Source: Collinsella aerofaciens
GTDB lineage: Bacteria > Actinomycetota > Coriobacteriia > Coriobacteriales > Coriobacteriaceae
Direction: 5' to 3'
DNA: 64,000 bases
Assembly: GCF_015670745.1 (NCBI RefSeq)
Contig: NZ_JADPCH010000001.1
Location: 155,088 to 219,087 of the forward strand
The notes beneath the pieces were generated by a model, which saw nothing but the letters and a program-made list of their open reading frames with translations, did no database searches and was not told where the DNA came from. Each line of letters starts with the position of its first letter. The first letter of the stretch is position 1. Shown one piece after another: positions 43,462 to 51,758 of the stretch. The translations under genes were made by a program, and so were the position numbers.

Positions 43462-43722
43462 CTATTTGGCCTTGTGGCCACGGAACGTACGAGTCGGCGC
43501 GAACTCGCCGAGCTTGTGACCAACCATGGACTCGGTAACATACACGGGCACATGCTTGCGGCCGTCGTGGACGGCGATGGTGTGACCAACCATCTCGGGG
43601 AAGATGGTGGACGCGCGGGACCAGGTCTTCACGACGTCCTTCTTGCCAGCCTCGTTCATCGCGGTGATACGCGAGAGAAGGCGAGTCTCCACGAACGGGC
43701 CCTTTTTGAGACTTCTGCTCAT
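43462..43722 (-). CDS. rpsS: 30S ribosomal protein S19
   Basis: 86 aa beginning [19 protein letters not shown], with [22 protein letters not shown] and [15 protein letters not shown]19 binds the 16S rRNA 3' domain with S13. It is 32 nt downstream of rplB. Confidence 0.98.
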   Translation of the reverse strand: MSRSLKKGPFVETRLLSRITAMNEAGKKDVVKTWSRASTIFPEMVGHTIAVHDGRKHVPVYVTESMVGHKLGEFAPTRTFRGHKAK

Positions 43723-43754
43723 AAGTGCTTTCTCCTAAAACTCGGTATCCGAAA

Positions 43755-44585
43755 TTACTTCTTACGGCGACGAATGATGTGCTGGTTCGAGACCTTCTTC
43801 TTCTTGCGCGTACGAAGGCCCTTCGTCGGCTTACCCCAGGGGGTAACAGAGGGACGACCAGAGGTGTGGTTCTTGCCCTCGCCACCGCCGTGCGGGTGGT
43901 CGACAGGGTTCATGACGGTACCGCGGACGGTCGGGCGCACGTTCATGTGACGCTTACGGCCGGCCTTGCCGATGACGATGTTGGAGTGATCGGCGTTGCC
44001 GACCTCACCGACGGTGGCGCGGCAGGTAACGAGGATGCGGCGCATCTCGGAGGAAGGCATACGGACGATAGCGTACTTGCCCTCCTTACCCATCAGCTGG
44101 CAGGAGTTACCGGCGGAACGGGCGATAGCAGCGCCCTTGCCCGGCTGGAACTCGACGGCGTGGATGAGCGTACCGACGGGGATGTCGGCGAGGGGCAGAG
44201 CGTTGCCCGGCTTGATGTCGGCGTCAGAACCGGACATGATGGTCTGACCGACCTCGAGGCCCTTGGGGGCCAGAATGTAGCGCTTCTCACCGTCAGCGTA
44301 GTGCAGCAGAGCGATGCGAGCGGAACGGTTCGGATCGTACTCGATCGTGGCAACCTTGGCGGGCACGCCGTCCTTGTTGCGCTTGAAGTCGATCACGCGG
44401 TAACGACGCTTCACGCCGCCGCCCTGGTGGCGGGTGGTGATGCGGCCGTTGTTGTTACGACCGGCCTTCTTGGGCAGGGGCTCGAGAAGAGACTTCTCGG
44501 GCTTAGTGCAGGTGATCTCGGAGAAGTCGGAGATCGTCTGCCAACGCCTACCAGCGGAGGTCGGCTTAAGGTGCTTTACAGCCAT
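43755..44585 (-). CDS. rplB: 50S ribosomal protein L2
   Basis: 276 aa from the ATG at 44585 (AAAGGGAT upstream), giving the normal [15 protein letters not shown] start; a longer reading from 44660 is not family-like. [21 protein letters not shown] and the C-terminal [17 protein letters not shown] are invariant L2 segments near the peptidyl-transferase centre. The 179-nt gap to rplW contains a hairpin. Confidence 0.98.
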   Translation of the reverse strand: MAVKHLKPTSAGRRWQTISDFSEITCTKPEKSLLEPLPKKAGRNNNGRITTRHQGGGVKRRYRVIDFKRNKDGVPAKVATIEYDPNRSARIALLHYADGEKRYILAPKGLEVGQTIMSGSDADIKPGNALPLADIPVGTLIHAVEFQPGKGAAIARSAGNSCQLMGKEGKYAIVRMPSSEMRRILVTCRATVGEVGNADHSNIVIGKAGRKRHMNVRPTVRGTVMNPVDHPHGGGEGKNHTSGRPSVTPWGKPTKGLRTRKKKKVSNQHIIRRRKK

Positions 44586-44710
44586 TACAATCCCTTTCAA
44601 TAGGAATCCGTTAGCCATCGCAGACAGGGATTCGAGGTTCTGCCTCGGGTGCGATGACACCGGACGTATACACGGTTCCGGGCGTGTCCATTTAATACGC
44701 CCAAAACCTT

Positions 44711-44746
44711 GAGCTCCCGCCTCCCCTATTTGGGAGGCATGAGCTC
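44711..44746 (-). other. intercistronic hairpin between rplW and rplB
   Basis: GAGCTC..CCTCCC pairs with GGGAGG..GAGCTC around a 6-nt loop, 18 nt past the rplW stop and about 125 nt upstream of rplB. The S10 operon usually has tight spacing here. No T-tract on the minus strand; attenuation or processing is possible. Confidence 0.6.
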
Positions 44747-44764
44747 ACTCAACAGCAGCGAGTC

Positions 44765-45052
44765 TTAGGCCTGGTTGCCAAAGACCTCGATGGTGTCGCC
44801 CTCGGCCAGCGTGACGATGGCCTTCTTCCAAGAACGGGTCTTGCCGGCGACATAGCGCACGCGCTTGGTCTTGGGCTTGACCGTCAGGGTGTTCACGCGA
44901 ACGACCTTGACGCCGAAGATCTCCTCGACAGCGTCCTTGATCTGATACTTGTTAGCATCCTTGGCGACCTCGAACGTGTACTTGTTCAGCTCCATGCCGG
45001 AGAAGGAACGCTCGGACACGATCGGACGGATGATGATCTCGTGGGCGGTCAT
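44765..45052 (-). CDS. rplW: 50S ribosomal protein L23
   Basis: 95 aa. IIRPIVSERSFSG, KYTFEVAKDANKYQIKDAVEEIFGVKV and VNTLTVKPK are standard L23. It is at the exit tunnel and binds trigger factor and SRP. It directly abuts rplD. Confidence 0.97.
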   Translation of the reverse strand: MTAHEIIIRPIVSERSFSGMELNKYTFEVAKDANKYQIKDAVEEIFGVKVVRVNTLTVKPKTKRVRYVAGKTRSWKKAIVTLAEGDTIEVFGNQA

Positions 45053-45679
45053 TTATGCAAGCACCTCCCCGAAGTGAGCGGCGATGTCGGCGGGCATCAG
45101 CACAGCGTTGTTGTTGACGAGATCGTAGGTGTTGGCCTCGTCAGCGGTGATGATGAACGTCTTGGGAATGTTGCGGAACGACAGGTAGGCGTTGACGTCC
45201 TCATCGCGAACGATGATGGTCAGACGCTTGCCCTCAAGACCGAGAGCCTTGAGCATGGCGACGGCAGCCTTGGTGGAAGGCTTCTCGAAGCCGTAGTCGT
45301 CGACGAGCACGAGCTCGCCATCGGCCAGCTTGGCGGACAGCGCGGAGCGCATAGCCAGCTTGACCTCCTTGTTGTTCATACGCTTAGCGTAGGAACGGGG
45401 CTTGGGGGCGAAGACAACGCCACCGTGACGCCACTGGGCAGCACGGATGGAACCCTGGCGGGCACGGCCGGTGCCCTTCTGACGCCAAGGCTTCTTGCCG
45501 CCACCGGAAACCTCAGAGCGACCCTTAGCAGACTGGGTGCCCTGACGCCAAGAGGCCATCTGGCACTTGACGATGTGGTGCATAACGTGGATGTTCGGCT
45601 CGATGCCGTACACCTCAGCGGCGAGCTCGGCCTCGGCGACCTTCTTGCCCTCGCTGTTCTTTACTTCAAACTTTGCCAT
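45053..45679 (-). CDS. rplD: 50S ribosomal protein L4
   Basis: 208 aa. The loop region WRQKGTGRARQGSIRAAQWRHGGVVFAPKPRSY is diagnostic. In E. coli L4 also represses the S10 operon; the leader hairpin at 46367-46418 could serve a similar role here, which is inference. It lies between rplW and rplC with 46 nt to rplC. Confidence 0.98.
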   Translation of the reverse strand: MAKFEVKNSEGKKVAEAELAAEVYGIEPNIHVMHHIVKCQMASWRQGTQSAKGRSEVSGGGKKPWRQKGTGRARQGSIRAAQWRHGGVVFAPKPRSYAKRMNNKEVKLAMRSALSAKLADGELVLVDDYGFEKPSTKAAVAMLKALGLEGKRLTIIVRDEDVNAYLSFRNIPKTFIITADEANTYDLVNNNAVLMPADIAAHFGEVLA

Positions 45680-45725
45680 TTAAGTGTTCTCCTTGGTATG
45701 ACGCTGGGCTAAATGGGCTGGGCCC

Positions 45726-46346
45726 TTAGGCCATACGGATGGCGACGAGACCATTCTTGGCACCCGGGACAGCGCCCTTGACCAAGATGAGGTTCTGCTC
45801 GGCATCGATGCGGACAACGGAAAGGTTCTTGACGGTAACGCGCTCGTTACCCATGTGACCGGCCATCTTGACGCCCTTGAGGACGCGCGCAGGATAGGCG
45901 CACTGACCGATAGAACCGGGGTGACGCTGGAAGTGAGAACCATGCGTCATAGGACCGCGGCGCTGACCCCAGCGCTTGATGCGACCCTGGAAGCCCTTAC
46001 CCTTGGAGGTACCGATGACGTCGACCTTCTCGACATCAGCGAAATCAGCGACGGTGACGACCTCGCCGACCTTGTGCTCCTCGCCGTTCTCGACGCGGAC
46101 CTCACGAAGGAAACGGACAGGCTCGACGCCAGCCTTGGCGAAGTGACCAGCCATGGGCTTGTTCACGTTCTTGGCCTTGATGTCGCCGAAACCGATCTGG
46201 ACGGCGTCATAGCCGTCGGTTGCCTGAGTTTTAACCTGCGAGACAGCGCAGGGGCCAGCCTGGATGACCGTGACGGGAACGACGTTGTCGTCCTCGTCCC
46301 AAACCTGGGTCATGCCAATCTTGCGGCCGAGAATCATGCTGATCAA
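45726..46346 (-). CDS. rplC: 50S ribosomal protein L3
   Basis: 206 aa if started at the TTG at 46346, 203 aa from the ATG at 46337 ([11 protein letters not shown], the usual L3 start). Neither has a strong ribosome binding site, so the start is uncertain. Family motifs are [22 protein letters not shown] and HRxPGSIG-type [14 protein letters not shown]. It is the first gene of its unit because rpsJ, its normal upstream neighbour, lies 13.9 kb away after fusA. Confidence 0.96.
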   Translation of the reverse strand: MISMILGRKIGMTQVWDEDDNVVPVTVIQAGPCAVSQVKTQATDGYDAVQIGFGDIKAKNVNKPMAGHFAKAGVEPVRFLREVRVENGEEHKVGEVVTVADFADVEKVDVIGTSKGKGFQGRIKRWGQRRGPMTHGSHFQRHPGSIGQCAYPARVLKGVKMAGHMGNERVTVKNLSVVRIDAEQNLILVKGAVPGAKNGLVAIRMA

Positions 46347-46366
46347 GATATGATCCCAACTCTCGC

Positions 46367-46418
46367 GTGGTCTTGGGACAATGCGTACACCACCGAGCGT
46401 ACGCCCCTAGAGGACCAC
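46367..46418 (-). promoter_or_regulatory. structured leader hairpin just upstream of rplC
   Basis: On the minus strand GTGGTC, GGG and GCGTAC are followed in reverse order by GTACGC, CCC and GACCAC, making one long interrupted stem ending 20-30 nt before rplC. Its place in the leader of the first gene of the S10-type unit suggests an autoregulatory or translation-control element. Base pairing is by inspection. Confidence 0.5.
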
Positions 46419-46529
46419 TACTTACACGACGTGCTCCCCAGCCTTGTATTTCGCCCGGACTACCTGACAACCCTATTAAGCAGGCATTTTGTCCAGCCAG
46501 AATACTCCCCTGGTTTCACACAGCTGTTT

Positions 46530-46535
46530 AGTATA
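46530..46535 (-). promoter_or_regulatory. candidate -10 box for the rplC unit
   Basis: TATACT on the minus strand, about 185 nt upstream of rplC and downstream of the large inverted-repeat element. No good -35 is at 16-18 nt. The gap 46347-46805 contains this, the leader hairpin and the element at 46599-46776; no gene. Confidence 0.35.
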
Positions 46536-46598
46536 CACGGCTGCGGGCGTATCCATCGAGATTCATATTTCACTCACATTGTTTACGCAGGTAAAGTG

Positions 46599-46776
46599 CG
46601 TGGCACGTTCCCAGTGTGCGGCGGAGGGGGCGGGCCTGAGAAATATTAAGGTTGCTGCTCTACAGTCCTGCTCACGACGGAGAGCACATTAAGTGCTCTC
46701 CTGTTCGTGCGGAACTCGCGACAACCTTAATATGTCTCAGGCCCGCCCCCCTCCGCCGCACACTGGGAACGCCACG
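46599..46776. repeat. 178-bp inverted-repeat element with conserved 67-nt core, copy 1
   Basis: Outer arms 46599-46654 and 46722-46776 (about 55 nt) pair almost fully, with small indels and one mismatch; the middle reads GTGTGCGGCGGAGGGGG then CGGGCCTGAG. The 67-nt core 46655-46721 begins CTGCTCTACAGTCCTG, ends GCGGAACTCGCGA, and contains a 9-bp hairpin with ATTAA loop (46679-46701). The core is repeated at 63933-63999 with six differences, two of them compensating in stem positions. It lies 29 nt past the phosphatase gene and upstream of the rplC promoter region. Confidence 0.85.
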
Positions 46777-46805
46777 TTGACGTCTACTAAACCTTGCTCG
46801 CTCAG

Positions 46806-47432
46806 CTAATTACTTTGTTGGGGATCGATAATTTGCCGCAAGGTGAACTTGGATTGAGACGTGTCGCCCTCTTCTCCCGACTCTTCCTCGTCAAAATCGA
46901 AGATCATGATGGCGCAGTTGGGGAGTTTTGTTGGGAGCTCGAAGCCCTCTGGGGCTGCGGCCTTGATAAATTGGCGGCTGGCACTGCCGTGGCTTACTGC
47001 TAGAAGGGTTTCGATGCCCTCGGAGCCCATGATATTGGTAAGCGCATCCACCATACGTTCTTGCAGCGCCTGGCTTCCTTCTCCTCCGAAGGGGACCAGA
47101 TCCTCGCCCGGATCCCAGACGTCGGTGGGTAGCGCGTCGTGTGGGCCCTCTTCGAAGGTGCCGTAGCAGCGCTCGATGATGCCTTCGCAGGGCTCGACTG
47201 CTGCGTCCGGGCCGAGGAGTTCGGTAGCGACGAGCTGAGCAGTGTCCATGGCTCGGCCTAAGGGCGAAGAGGCCACTTTGTCGGGGACGACGCCGTGGGC
47301 CTTGAGCCATGCGGCTGCCATTCCCGCTTGTTTGCGGCCCAGATCGGTCAACGGTGAATCGCAGCGACCTTGGACGAGCTTTTTGACGTTGAATTCCGTC
47401 TGGCCGTGGCGGAGTAGGTATAGGCGCTTCAT
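46806..47432 (-). CDS. histidine phosphatase (phosphoglycerate mutase-like)
   Basis: 208 aa. The catalytic RHG motif is LYLLRHGQTEFN (residues 4-15) and the second His is in LAVSHGSASRQF (about 142-153). The family includes cofactor-dependent phosphoglycerate mutases, alpha-ribazole phosphatase and other small-molecule phosphatases; the length and divergent C-terminus do not identify the substrate. It is 39 nt downstream of the CDF gene. Confidence 0.88.
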   Translation of the reverse strand: MKRLYLLRHGQTEFNVKKLVQGRCDSPLTDLGRKQAGMAAAWLKAHGVVPDKVASSPLGRAMDTAQLVATELLGPDAAVEPCEGIIERCYGTFEEGPHDALPTDVWDPGEDLVPFGGEGSQALQERMVDALTNIMGSEGIETLLAVSHGSASRQFIKAAAPEGFELPTKLPNCAIMIFDFDEEESGEEGDTSQSKFTLRQIIDPQQSN

Positions 47433-47471
47433 GCTCTCCCCTTCTGCATCAGTTGCTTTATCGGCGTGGCC

Positions 47472-48632
47472 TTACTCGTGGGTATGCCCTACGTAGTCTT
47501 CGTCGATCGTAATCTTGGCAATCGACTTGGGATATTCCGATTCGACCCGTTGTGCCAGCGCGTGCTTTAAGTCTTCGGCACTCATCTGCAGATCCGAGGG
47601 TCGCACGCAGTCGAAGATCACGTTGGTGTGCGTAGGGCCCGGCACGCAACGCAAATCGTGAATCGAAAGGCGGCTATCGATTTGTTGAGCCATGGCGTTA
47701 ATGCGCAAACGCATGCTTGCCACCTTGGGATCGTCGGTCACGATGGGGTCGTAGTGAAGTGTGACAATCATGCCGTCTTCGTTCCTAAACGACTGCTCGA
47801 TGTTATCGAGCGTGTCGTGACTTTCCAGCGGGCTGGCCTCGGCCGCCATCTCGGCATGCGCACTTGCAAACTTCCTGCCCGGACCGTAGTCGTGAACCAT
47901 CAAATCGTGAACGCCCAAAACGCCGGGATAGCTCATGATCTTGTCTCGAATGTGCTTGACCAGCTTAGGATCGGGCGACTGACCCAAAAGCGGGCTCACC
48001 GTATCTTGAATAAGTTCAAGGCCGCTCCAGCCAATATAGGCGCCAACGGCAAGGCCAACCCATGCGTCAAGATTGATGTGCGTCACCTGCGAAACAATCG
48101 CACATGCCAGCACGGCGCCTGTGGCAAGGACATCGTTCTTGGAATCCTGCGCGGTCGCATGCAGCGTCTCGGACTCAATGCGATCGCCGAGCTTTTGGTT
48201 GAGGGCCGCCATCCACAGCTTTACGACCATCGAAAGCACTAGAACTGCCACCAGGGCAAGCGAGAACTCGACAGGTTCGGGGTGGATGATGCGCTCAACC
48301 GAGGACTTCACCAGCTCAACGCCGATCAGCAGCACGAGCGCCGCCACGACCAGACCCGAGAGATACTCGTAGCGGCCATGTCCGTAAGGATGCTCGGGGT
48401 CCGCCGGCTTGCTCGCCAGCTTAAAGCCCAGCACGCTCACGATATTCGAGCTGGCATCGGACAGGTTGTTCATGGCATCCGCCACAATCGAAACCGATCC
48501 CGACAGCACACCAATTGCGCCCTTCGCAGCACAAAGCGCAACATTAGCGAGAATACACACCATGCCCGTCAACGTGCCCACGCGCGCACGGTCGCCCTGC
48601 GCACGACGAACGATCCACTCGACCATCTTCAT
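47472..48632 (-). CDS. cation diffusion facilitator family metal transporter
   Basis: 386 aa. Six membrane spans in the first 220 residues, with the metal-site motif SIVADAMNNLSDASSNI (D-x-x-x-D, about residues 46-62) and its partner HATAQDSKNDVLATG (H-x-x-x-D). The cytoplasmic domain includes GVLGVHDLMVHDYGPG. A C-terminal extension of about 90 residues is longer than in FieF. Likely exports Mn, Zn or Fe; it cannot be decided from sequence. Confidence 0.9.
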   Translation of the reverse strand: MKMVEWIVRRAQGDRARVGTLTGMVCILANVALCAAKGAIGVLSGSVSIVADAMNNLSDASSNIVSVLGFKLASKPADPEHPYGHGRYEYLSGLVVAALVLLIGVELVKSSVERIIHPEPVEFSLALVAVLVLSMVVKLWMAALNQKLGDRIESETLHATAQDSKNDVLATGAVLACAIVSQVTHINLDAWVGLAVGAYIGWSGLELIQDTVSPLLGQSPDPKLVKHIRDKIMSYPGVLGVHDLMVHDYGPGRKFASAHAEMAAEASPLESHDTLDNIEQSFRNEDGMIVTLHYDPIVTDDPKVASMRLRINAMAQQIDSRLSIHDLRCVPGPTHTNVIFDCVRPSDLQMSAEDLKHALAQRVESEYPKSIAKITIDEDYVGHTHE

Positions 48633-48706
48633 CAGCCCCCACGGTACTGCCTATATATATCTATTGCTCAAACGGATTGTAGTGTAGCCACTTTGTCCTT
48701 CAGATA

Positions 48707-48740
48707 CAAAAAGGCCGCGACCCACACGGGCCACGGCCTT
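48707..48740 (-). terminator. intrinsic terminator of the fab-acc operon
   Basis: On the minus strand AAGGCCG pairs with CGGCCTT around a partly paired 16-nt loop and runs into TTTTT, 39 nt past the EIIC stop. It separates the fatty-acid operon from the CDF gene. Confidence 0.8.
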
Positions 48741-48778
48741 GGAGCATGGCAAAGGAATCGTCCTTGTGTCGCACAGGT

Positions 48779-49993
48779 TTACGCGCTTACTTCGGCCACG
48801 CTCTTCGAGGTTTCGGGTGAATCGGCTCCGTCCCCCATCGTCTGTCCCTTCGCCGGCACCACGCCAAAGCAGTAGCTCAGCGCCGCAGACACCGCAAATG
48901 CCACACCGCCGGCAGCGCAGCACCACAGCAGGTTCGAGATGCCGCCCGTGGCAAAGCCAATGACCATGAGGACATTCGTCATGCCGATGGTATAGGCCGT
49001 AACGTGGCCCACGGCTGCAACAAGGCCTCCGACGGCGCCGCCAATGGCCATGCACGTCAGGCACCTGCCATATTTAAAGCCGCAACCGTACAGCGCCGGC
49101 TCGCTTACGCCGCCAAGAACACCCGAGATTGAGTAGCCCAGCATGAGCGCCTTCTCGTCCTTATCCGCAACGCGGAGCGACGCGCCAAAGGGCATGCCCC
49201 AAACGGCGAACGTTGCCATCGTCGCGGCGATCAGGATGCACGAATCCGTTCCCACACTCATAAACTGCGCATAGGCAAGCGATAGGACAACGTTGCTGAC
49301 GCCTGCAATCTTAAGAAACTCCCAACCCGCGGCAAGCCCCATGAGCGTGAGCAGCGACACGATGCCACCGGAATTGCCAAGCATAAACATAAGCTGGCCC
49401 AACAGCATGCCCAGATAGCTGCCCGCCGGCGCCGTAATACACAGCGAAACCGGAACCATGACAAGCATGGTCGCAAACGGAACGAACGAAAACGCCACGG
49501 CCTTAGGGATAACGCGCTGAAAGAAACACTCCACTCGCCATAGCACGGGCACCGAGATGAGAACCGGAATAACAGTCGTCGTGTAATCGTTGACCGGCGC
49601 GGGAAGCAGACCATACACGGAAGTCATCGATGCCCCCGTCGTCGATGCGGCATCGACGAGCTTAAGCAGATCGGGCGCAATCAATACGCCGCCCAGCATC
49701 ATGCCTAGCTGCTCCGAGCAACCGAGCTGGCGGGCGGCCGCCCAACCAAGATAAATGGGCAAAAAGTAGTAGCCGGCGTTATAGAGCCAACTGTAGAACA
49801 GGCGATAGATTTCGGAATCGGCAGACCACAGGCCCAGCATACCTTCGCCCATAATGACGGCAACGGTGCGGAACAACGCCGCGCAGACAATAAACGGCAG
49901 CGCCGACATCATGCTTTTGGACAGATAGTCCACCACGGCCATGGCGTTTGATGAAACCGTCGTTGTAAACGAGGTGTTAGAAACTTGTAGCAT
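48779..49993 (-). CDS. PTS EIIC-type permease without EIIB or EIIA domain
   Basis: 404 aa from the ATG at 49993 (GGAAAGGCG upstream). About ten hydrophobic segments match the glucose/sucrose EIIC superfamily: SALPFIVCAALFRTVAVIMG, a long region with MLGGVLIAPDLLKLV and the family signature SISGVLGGVSEPALYGCGFKY. There is no EIIB Cys domain or EIIA in the gene or nearby. It begins 40 nt after accDA and ends the fatty-acid operon, an unexpected setting. Either it borrows a partner encoded elsewhere or it has a non-PTS transport role. Confidence 0.82.
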   Translation of the reverse strand: MLQVSNTSFTTTVSSNAMAVVDYLSKSMMSALPFIVCAALFRTVAVIMGEGMLGLWSADSEIYRLFYSWLYNAGYYFLPIYLGWAAARQLGCSEQLGMMLGGVLIAPDLLKLVDAASTTGASMTSVYGLLPAPVNDYTTTVIPVLISVPVLWRVECFFQRVIPKAVAFSFVPFATMLVMVPVSLCITAPAGSYLGMLLGQLMFMLGNSGGIVSLLTLMGLAAGWEFLKIAGVSNVVLSLAYAQFMSVGTDSCILIAATMATFAVWGMPFGASLRVADKDEKALMLGYSISGVLGGVSEPALYGCGFKYGRCLTCMAIGGAVGGLVAAVGHVTAYTIGMTNVLMVIGFATGGISNLLWCCAAGGVAFAVSAALSYCFGVVPAKGQTMGDGADSPETSKSVAEVSA

Positions 49994-50033
49994 GGAACGC
50001 CTTTCCCAATATGACATGCGGGCTGCCCCTTTG

Positions 50034-51758
50034 TCACATCGTGCGGTACTGACCGATTGCGCGGTACTTTTCGTAGCGGAGGTTTGTGAGGGTCGCGTCG
50101 TCGAGCTGCCCAAGCGTATCGAAGACATCAAATGCCGAGGACATGACGGCACCGGCGATCTCCTCATGCGACAGGCCCCTATCGTCAACAATGCCGTCGA
50201 TGATGCCGAGCGCCAACAGATCGGGGGCCGTGAGCTTAAGCGCCTCGGCGGCCTCATTCGCGCGCTCGGTATCCTTCCACAGGATCGACGCACAGGCCTC
50301 GGGGCTCACGACCGAATAGGCCGAGCTCGAGAGCATCAGGATGCGGTCGGCCACGGACAGCGCCAGCGCGCCACCAGAGCCGCCCTCGCCTGTCACCACC
50401 GAGACAATCGGCGTCTTGAGGCCGCTCATCTCCATGAGATTCTGGGCAATCGCCTCGCCCTGGCCGCGCTCCTCGGCACCGATGCCGCAAAACGCGCCCG
50501 AAGTATCGACCAGACACAGAACCGGTCGACCAAACTTTTCGGCCTGGCGTATAAGGCGACGCGCTTTGCGGTAGCCCTCGGGATGTGCCATACCAAAGTT
50601 GCGACGCATGCGCTCTTTGGTCGTGGTACCGCGCTCGACGGCGATAACCGTCACGGGTCGCCCGTCTTTCCAGCCAATGCCAGCCACCACGGCGGCGTCG
50701 TCGCCAAAGTAACGGTCGCCATGCAGCTCCACAAATCCATCCAGGCCCAGCGAGATCATCTCGCCCGCCGTGGCGCGATCTGCCGAGCGGGTCTGCTTGA
50801 CAATCTCGAGCGCGGTTTTTGGTGCGGTCGAGCGCTTGAACAAGTGTCCCAGCTTTTTGCCGCGACGACCCGTATGCACGATCTCATGCGGTGCCCCCAG
50901 GCCGGGCGCGTGCCCTTCGTGCAGTGCCAGCAGCTCGCCTACCGTGAGCGCAATCTCGCCACGCGGAACAACGGCATCGCAAAAGCCGTGCTCCAGCAAA
51001 AACTCGGAGCGCTGGAATCCCTTGGGCAGGCGCTTGTGCATGTTCTGCTCGATCACGCGCGGGCCGGCAAATGCCGTCAGGGCATCGGGCTCGGCCAGGA
51101 TAATATCGCCCTCCATGGCAAAGCTCGCGGTTACGCCTCCGGTCGTGGGGTCGGTGAGCACCGTGATATACAGACCGCCCGCCTCGCTGTGGCGCCTAAC
51201 CGCCGCAGAAATCTTGGCCATCTGCATAAGCGACGTCACGCCCTCTTGCATGCGCGCGCCGCCCGAAACGGTAAAGCCGACAACTGGCAATCCAAGTTCG
51301 GTCGCTCGCTCAAATGTGCGACAGATCTTCTCGCCCACCACGGAACCCATCGAGCCCATCATAAAGTTGGCGTCCATAAAGAAGAGCGCGGTATCGCAAC
51401 CGCAGATTTTGCCCCTGCCGCACACAACGGCGTCGCGCTCGCCCGAACGCTCGCACACGCTCTTAAGCTTGTCGGCATAGCCGGGAAACGAGAGGAAGTC
51501 CTCCGACGCCAGATTGGCATCCCATTCCTCAAACGTGCCCTCGTCGACCGTCATGCGCATGCGCGCGCGACCGCTCACGCGAAAGTGTTTGCCGCAACGA
51601 GGGCAGACCTCGAGGTTGTCGTGCAGGCGTGCTTCATCGATCACGCGGCGACACTCCGGGCACTTGATAAACACGTGGCGCGCGGGAAACTCGGCGCACG
51701 ACTCGGTCATCGGCCCCTCGAGGACGTTGACCGTCTTTGCTTTTCTATTCATCAGCAT
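50034..51758 (-). CDS. accDA: acetyl-CoA carboxylase carboxyltransferase, fused beta and alpha subunits
   Basis: 574 aa. Residues about 1-290 are AccD: a zinc ribbon CPECRRVIDEARLHDNLEVC(P)RC type at 32-54 and the carboxyltransferase motifs GGARMQEGVTSLMQM and DPTTGGVTASFAM. Residues about 300-574 are AccA: LVDTSGAFCGIGAEERGQGEAIA and GEGGSGGALAL. It transfers CO2 from biotin to acetyl-CoA. The fusion equals AccD plus AccA in order without loss of core motifs. The start overlaps the accC stop by 14 nt. Confidence 0.95.
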   Translation of the reverse strand: MLMNRKAKTVNVLEGPMTESCAEFPARHVFIKCPECRRVIDEARLHDNLEVCPRCGKHFRVSGRARMRMTVDEGTFEEWDANLASEDFLSFPGYADKLKSVCERSGERDAVVCGRGKICGCDTALFFMDANFMMGSMGSVVGEKICRTFERATELGLPVVGFTVSGGARMQEGVTSLMQMAKISAAVRRHSEAGGLYITVLTDPTTGGVTASFAMEGDIILAEPDALTAFAGPRVIEQNMHKRLPKGFQRSEFLLEHGFCDAVVPRGEIALTVGELLALHEGHAPGLGAPHEIVHTGRRGKKLGHLFKRSTAPKTALEIVKQTRSADRATAGEMISLGLDGFVELHGDRYFGDDAAVVAGIGWKDGRPVTVIAVERGTTTKERMRRNFGMAHPEGYRKARRLIRQAEKFGRPVLCLVDTSGAFCGIGAEERGQGEAIAQNLMEMSGLKTPIVSVVTGEGGSGGALALSVADRILMLSSSAYSVVSPEACASILWKDTERANEAAEALKLTAPDLLALGIIDGIVDDRGLSHEEIAGAVMSSAFDVFDTLGQLDDATLTNLRYEKYRAIGQYRTM

